From: JAKAWQ01 sp035549615
GTDB lineage: Bacteria; Pseudomonadota; Alphaproteobacteria; Acetobacterales; Acetobacteraceae
DNA: 26,070 nucleotides
Direction: 5' to 3'
Assembly (NCBI GenBank): GCA_035549615.1
Contig: DASZQO010000110.1
Span: 1 to 26,070 of the forward strand
Shown here: piece by piece, positions 23,456-26,070 of the stretch
Layout: each line of letters opens with the position of its first letter
Position numbering within the stretch: position 1 is the stretch's first letter
Notes under the pieces: model-generated
What the model was told of the DNA's origin: nothing
Database searches by the model: none
Seen by the model: the letters and a program-made list of their open reading frames with translations, nothing else
Program-made: the position numbers and the translations under genes

Positions 23456-24043
23456 ATGCAAGAAGGCGTGCTGCGACGGCAAGAAGAGACTGCCCGCGCC
23501 GGCGGAGCAAACGGAGCACCGCTTGCGGATCTGCTGCATCGGATCGCCGGCGGGGACCGTTCTGCGCTGCGTCGCCTGTACGACCTGCAATCGCCCCGGC
23601 TTTTCGCAGTGGCGCTCCGGATCACCAGGGATTCACACTTGGCTTCGGATGCGTTGCACGATGCATTCATGCAGGTGCTGAAGCAGGCGGGCCGGTTCGA
23701 CCCCGGGCGCGGCAACGCAGAGGCATGGCTGGTCAGCCTCGTGCGCTACCGGGCGCTCGATATCGTGCGCAGCCGTCGCCGCGAGGTTTCCAGCTATGAG
23801 CCAGCGGATGAGCCCGGGTTCGATCCTGACGCGCTGGAGATTCTGGCCAGCAGCGAGGAAGGTCAGGCATTGCGGAGCTGTCTTGGCCAGCTTGAAGAGG
23901 ATCGCCGGCAACTGATTGTGCTGGCGTTTGTGGAAGGCCTTTCCCATTCGGAGTTGGCAGCGCGGCTCAAACTGCCGCTCGGTACGGTGAAATCGGCGAT
24001 TCGTCGAGGACTTCGGAAGCTTCGGGAATGTCTTGAGCAATGA
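23456..24043 (+). CDS. ECF RNA polymerase sigma factor (SigK/ECF19-like)
   Basis: 195-residue sigma factor with only regions 2 and 4. Region 2: GDRSALRRLYDLQSPRLFAV, HLASDALHDAFMQVLKQA and NAEAWLVSLVRYRALDIVRS. Region 4: LGQLEEDRRQLIVLAFVEGL, then SHSELAARLKLPLGTVKSAI and RRGLRKLRECLEQ. ATG 23456 was chosen because protein character starts there; the open frame upstream to 23300 reads unlike a sigma N terminus, but no strong ribosome site decides the start. Its stop overlaps the anti-sigma gene (ATGA). Assignment to the SigK-like group rests on the RskA-type partner. Confidence 0.88.
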   Translation: MQEGVLRRQEETARAGGANGAPLADLLHRIAGGDRSALRRLYDLQSPRLFAVALRITRDSHLASDALHDAFMQVLKQAGRFDPGRGNAEAWLVSLVRYRALDIVRSRRREVSSYEPADEPGFDPDALEILASSEEGQALRSCLGQLEEDRRQLIVLAFVEGLSHSELAARLKLPLGTVKSAIRRGLRKLRECLEQ

Positions 24044-24741
24044 CCGAAAGCAGCGAGGATCGGGATTTGCAGGCGGCGGAGTATGTGCTCGGGACACTGG
24101 ATCCCGAGGCTGCACGCGCGCTGGCTCGCGCCGCGCTGTCGGATCCGCTGCTGGCCCGTGCGATTGCGGAGTGGGAACAACGCCTGGCGCCACTGGGCCG
24201 CCTGGTTTCTCCGGTTGTGCCGCCGGCCGATGTCTGGGCCCGAATCGAGGCTTCGGCGTGGTCGACCTCAGCCGAGGGAGACGTTGTCCCAGGCAGAGCG
24301 CGGCTCGCCCGAATTTGGCGAAGTCTTGGATTCTGGCGGCTGACCACGGCGGGTGCGGTTGCGCTCGCCGCAGTCTTGGCCGGACTGCTGATCGTCCGGC
24401 CGGCTCAGACCCCGAGGGTGATGGGCACCATTGTGCCGACCAATGCCGCGGGTCCGGTGTTCTTGGCGGAAATACAGCCGAACGGCTCGCTTCTCATCCG
24501 AGCGCTTGCCCCGGTCAGCGTTGCGGAGGGCAAAGCGCTCGAGTTGTGGGCCCTGCCGGCTGGTGCCAAGACGCCAATGGCACTCGGATTACTGCCGCCT
24601 AGCGGCCAGCGCGTGCTGACCGCGACGACGCTCGGAAATGCCACCGAATTGATGATCAGCCTCGAACCCGAAGGTGGCTCACCCACGGGCAAGCCGACCG
24701 GGCCGGTGCTGTATCAGGGGCGACTGGCACGGGTGGAATAA
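24040..24741 (+). CDS. RskA-type membrane anti-sigma factor
   Basis: 233-residue single-pass inner-membrane protein expected to hold the adjacent ECF sigma inactive. The cytosolic N-terminal part has the RskA-family start DLQAAEYVLGTLDPEAARAL followed by the helical segment AIAEWEQRLAPLGRLVSPV. A membrane helix lies at about residues 105-125 (AGAVALAAVLAGLLIV). The periplasmic RskA domain contains LIRALAPVSVAEGKALELWA and LGLLPPSGQRVLTATTLG. No zinc-binding HxxxCxxC motif is present, as in RskA. Release probably requires regulated proteolysis; the signal is unknown. Confidence 0.9.
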   Translation: MTESSEDRDLQAAEYVLGTLDPEAARALARAALSDPLLARAIAEWEQRLAPLGRLVSPVVPPADVWARIEASAWSTSAEGDVVPGRARLARIWRSLGFWRLTTAGAVALAAVLAGLLIVRPAQTPRVMGTIVPTNAAGPVFLAEIQPNGSLLIRALAPVSVAEGKALELWALPAGAKTPMALGLLPPSGQRVLTATTLGNATELMISLEPEGGSPTGKPTGPVLYQGRLARVE

Positions 24742-24770
24742 AGGCGGCGGCAGGCGGGGGGCAAAACATA

Positions 24771-24799
24771 GCGCCCTGCGACTGCCGGCCGCAGGGCGC
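24771..24799. terminator. bidirectional terminator between convergent anti-sigma and fasciclin genes
   Basis: GCGCCCTGCG (24771-24780) and CGCAGGGCGC (24790-24799) form a perfect 10-bp stem over 9 bases. TTTT follows close by on each strand (GGGTTTT on +, TATGTTTT on -). It lies 29 bases after the anti-sigma stop and 18 bases past the fasciclin stop. Confidence 0.8.
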
Positions 24800-24817
24800 G
24801 GGTTTTGGGGAGGTCAG

Positions 24818-25393
24818 TTATGGCATGAGAACGTGGTCGATCACCTGGATCACGCCGTTCGATTGGGTAACGTCGGCGATGGTGATGTCGGCGACATCAC
24901 CCTTCACGTCCCTAACGATGATGTTGCTCGAGCCGTTCATTTCCAATGTGAGCGGTTCACCCTCGAGGGTCTTCAAGGTGGCTTTGCCGCCCCCCGCGAT
25001 GATCATCGAGCGGATCTTCGTCGTGTTGTACTCGCCTGGAACAACGTGATATTCCAGGATCTTCACGAGTTCTGCTTTGTTCGCGGGCATGAGCAGAGTC
25101 TGCACCGTGCCCGTCGGCAGGTCCGCAAAGGCCTCGTTGGTCGGGGCGAACACGGTAAACGGCCCCGTGCCTTCCAGGGCGCTGACGAGGCCGGCGGCTT
25201 TTACGGCTGCGACCAGGGTGGTGTGGTCCGCGGAGTGAATGGCGTTCTGGATGATGTTGTGGGAAGGATACATCGGCGCATCACCGACCATAATGGTCGA
25301 GTCGGACATTGTGCTCGGCATATTGGCGGCGAACACCGGGCCGGTCATGCCGGCAAGGAGAAATGCGGCGGCGATTGCGTAGCGGCGCTCCAT
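24818..25393 (-). CDS. secreted fasciclin (FAS1) domain protein
   Basis: 191-residue exported protein. Signal peptide: MERRYAIAAAFLLAGMTG with cleavage expected after PVFAA. One FAS1 domain fills residues about 45-190: IQNAIHSADHTTLVAAVKAA, the H1 motif GPFTVFAPTNEAFADLP, LVKILEYHVVPGEYNTTKI, and the H2-type end DVTQSNGVIQVIDHVLMP. FAS1 domains mediate adhesion or surface interactions. The ATG at 25393 gives the signal peptide and has GGGGAG upstream; an in-frame start at 25432 is less likely. It is convergent with the sigma/anti-sigma pair, and its upstream region carries a SigK-like promoter candidate. Confidence 0.92.
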   Translation of the reverse strand: MERRYAIAAAFLLAGMTGPVFAANMPSTMSDSTIMVGDAPMYPSHNIIQNAIHSADHTTLVAAVKAAGLVSALEGTGPFTVFAPTNEAFADLPTGTVQTLLMPANKAELVKILEYHVVPGEYNTTKIRSMIIAGGGKATLKTLEGEPLTLEMNGSSNIIVRDVKGDVADITIADVTQSNGVIQVIDHVLMP

Positions 25394-25436
25394 TGACTGT
25401 CTCCCCGAGATGTGCGGCCAAGTTGACCGCACCTAC

Positions 25437-25465
25437 GTATCGTCACCACCAGGCCAATCGGATGC
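25437..25465 (-). promoter_or_regulatory. candidate SigK-like ECF promoter of the fasciclin gene
   Basis: On the - strand: GCATCC (25465-25460), 17-base spacer, CGATAC (25442-25437). The start point would be near 25430, 37 bases before the ATG. The -35-like box is the same as that before the sigma gene. It lies at one arm of an AGGCCAATC/GATTGGCCT inverted repeat (25451-25459 and 25516-25524). Confidence 0.4.
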
Positions 25466-25609
25466 AGGAGGCGCGAAGATTTCATACCGCCGCGCGGGGC
25501 TGACGGGTCCGACGTGATTGGCCTCCAATTCTCATCGAAGCGGGCGCATCGGGGCGTGGATTCCGAGAGTCGGGTTGGTAGACGCGGTTGTTCTCGGAAC
25601 GAAGGGCCA

Positions 25610-25740
25610 ATGCAGGCAGCGGACGGCCCGGAACTGTTCGAAGTTGCACCCGTTGAAAGCCTTCGGGTGGTAGCCGCCTTTGACGGCGGGGCGATCACCT
25701 TGGATGCTGCGCCGCTGCGGCTCGGTGCGGCCGCCCGAAG
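25610..25740 (+). pseudogene. IS1380-family transposase, N-terminal fragment
   Basis: About 44 residues from ATG 25610 resemble the conserved N terminus of IS1380-type transposases, notably VVAAFDGGAITLDAAPLRLG (family pattern FDGGxITSDAGxLLLG). The match stops at about 25740, where the sequence becomes the reverse complement of the arsC start. The rest of the transposase (about 400 residues) is missing. Terminal repeats were not identified. It appears to be an insertion followed by deletion in the ars genes. Confidence 0.6.
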
Positions 25741-25770
25741 GAACAGCACATTGTAAGTCCGGCCGCTCAT
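25738..25770 (-). pseudogene. arsC: arsenate reductase (low-molecular-weight phosphatase type) start fragment
   Basis: The - strand from ATG 25770 reads MSGRTYNVLFL, the usual start of a thioredoxin-coupled ArsC, but the catalytic CTGNSARS that should follow is replaced by transposase-derived sequence. Only 11 codons remain. It directly follows the arsI remnant with an ATGA overlap. The call rests on a short match plus its ars context. Confidence 0.5.
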
Positions 25771-25998
25771 GTCCCCGACTCTCGGGCGGGCGTGCAGCAG
25801 GTGCTGGCACCCTCTTCGAGAATCGGACGGCCGGCTTGACGCAGCCGGGCATGAACACCCTTGAGCTCCTCGCGCGTCTTTATCTGGATGCCCAGGTGAT
25901 CCAGGCGGCTCGCGCCACTGCGCGCTGAGATCGCAAGGTTCGCGCGCGGATCGGCGGGCAATGCCATCGACGGAGACGTGCGCGTGCAGGCGATTCAT
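25767..25998 (-). pseudogene. arsI: ArsI/CadI-type glyoxalase remnant
   Basis: From ATG 25998 the - strand reads MNRLHAHVSVDGIA, the ArsI/CadI N terminus. The frame then shifts and about 25-30 residues are missing (the usual FYSALFG...KW block), resuming as LPADPRANLAISARSGASRL, then DHLGIQIKTREELKGVHARL and ILEEGASTCC (with the paired Cys). The expected YARSDKxWxxDPQG tail is absent; the chain ends ARESGT. Two deletions plus a frameshift make a working enzyme very unlikely. ArsI cleaves the C-As bond of trivalent organoarsenicals. Confidence 0.75.
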
Positions 25999-26070
25999 GG
26001 CGCGATGCCCCCTTCGCCATTGCGGGTGCGGTGGACGAGGGCGGAGCATGGGCCGGAATACCGCAGGCAG
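25999..26070 (-). other. right edge, possible end of an ArsR-type gene
   Basis: One - strand frame (CLRYSGPCSALVHRTRNG...) stops at a TGA overlapping the arsI ATG, as a preceding operon gene would. An arsR regulator commonly precedes arsI, but too little sequence is present to recognise a domain. Confidence 0.2.

Noticed and set aside
25345..26049. 234-residue - strand frame taken as one protein
   Set aside because: Only its first residues (arsI start) and an internal piece (arsC start) are recognisable and they belong to different genes; the rest reads through transposase antisense, so it is a composite of fragments.
1..26070. tRNA, rRNA, CRISPR array, FMN or TPP riboswitch
   Set aside because: No tRNA T-loop with matching acceptor stem, no rRNA signature, no regularly spaced repeats and no RFN or THI core was seen by eye; a covariance-model scan would be needed to exclude degenerate cases.

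Overview
The window is high-GC DNA that looks alphaproteobacterial. The order glyA-nrdR-ribD-ribE-ribBX-ribH-nusB-thiL is a typical alphaproteobacterial housekeeping block. The AT-rich hairpin repeats, the IS1380-type transposase remnant and the decayed arsenic-resistance genes would suit an acetic-acid-bacterium relative (Acetobacteraceae, perhaps near Acidiphilium). That placement is inference; no rRNA or other marker gene is present.

Layout. (1) 1-1367: the 3' end of a sugar-type ABC permease, a SCO1/SenC copper chaperone and a small unknown protein, closed by a strong hairpin. (2) 1618-8254: a compact + strand operon for one-carbon metabolism, NrdR control, riboflavin synthesis, NusB and thiamine-phosphate kinase, with several 1-4 bp start/stop overlaps. 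The ribB-type gene carries a GTP cyclohydrolase II-like half that has lost its zinc cysteines (RibBX type). (3) 8462-10294, - strand: a proline-racemase-superfamily enzyme and a GntR/FCD regulator, divergent from a DUF302 gene. (4) 10800-14285: a gene-poor stretch holding dispersed repeats, a previously uncalled 35-residue membrane/secreted peptide, and an overlapping pair encoding an exported tandem-VOC protein and a Tyr/Gly-rich lipoprotein. (5) 14286-22648, + strand: a catabolic cluster with a ribose/fructose-type ABC importer, an LVIVD-repeat beta-propeller, a hydroxypyruvate isomerase-like enzyme, a FAH/hydratase-fold enzyme, a D-2-hydroxyacid dehydrogenase, a GntR regulator and an Asp/Glu racemase-like enzyme. 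It reads as uptake and breakdown of a small sugar or sugar acid, substrate unknown. (6) 22649-23270: repeat copies in opposite orientations and a truncated alcohol dehydrogenase. (7) 23456-25393: an ECF sigma factor, an RskA-type anti-sigma factor and a secreted fasciclin-domain protein, with matching promoter-like boxes before the sigma and fasciclin genes. This resembles the mycobacterial SigK-RskA-MPT70/83 arrangement. (8) 25440-26070: a wrecked ars region (arsI and arsC fragments) cut by an IS1380-like transposase fragment.

The best candidates for something new are the catabolic cluster with its LVIVD protein, the SigK-like/fasciclin circuit with its inferred promoters, the TTCA-loop repeat family, and the 35-residue peptide. 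All calls come from reading the sequence; no database search was run.
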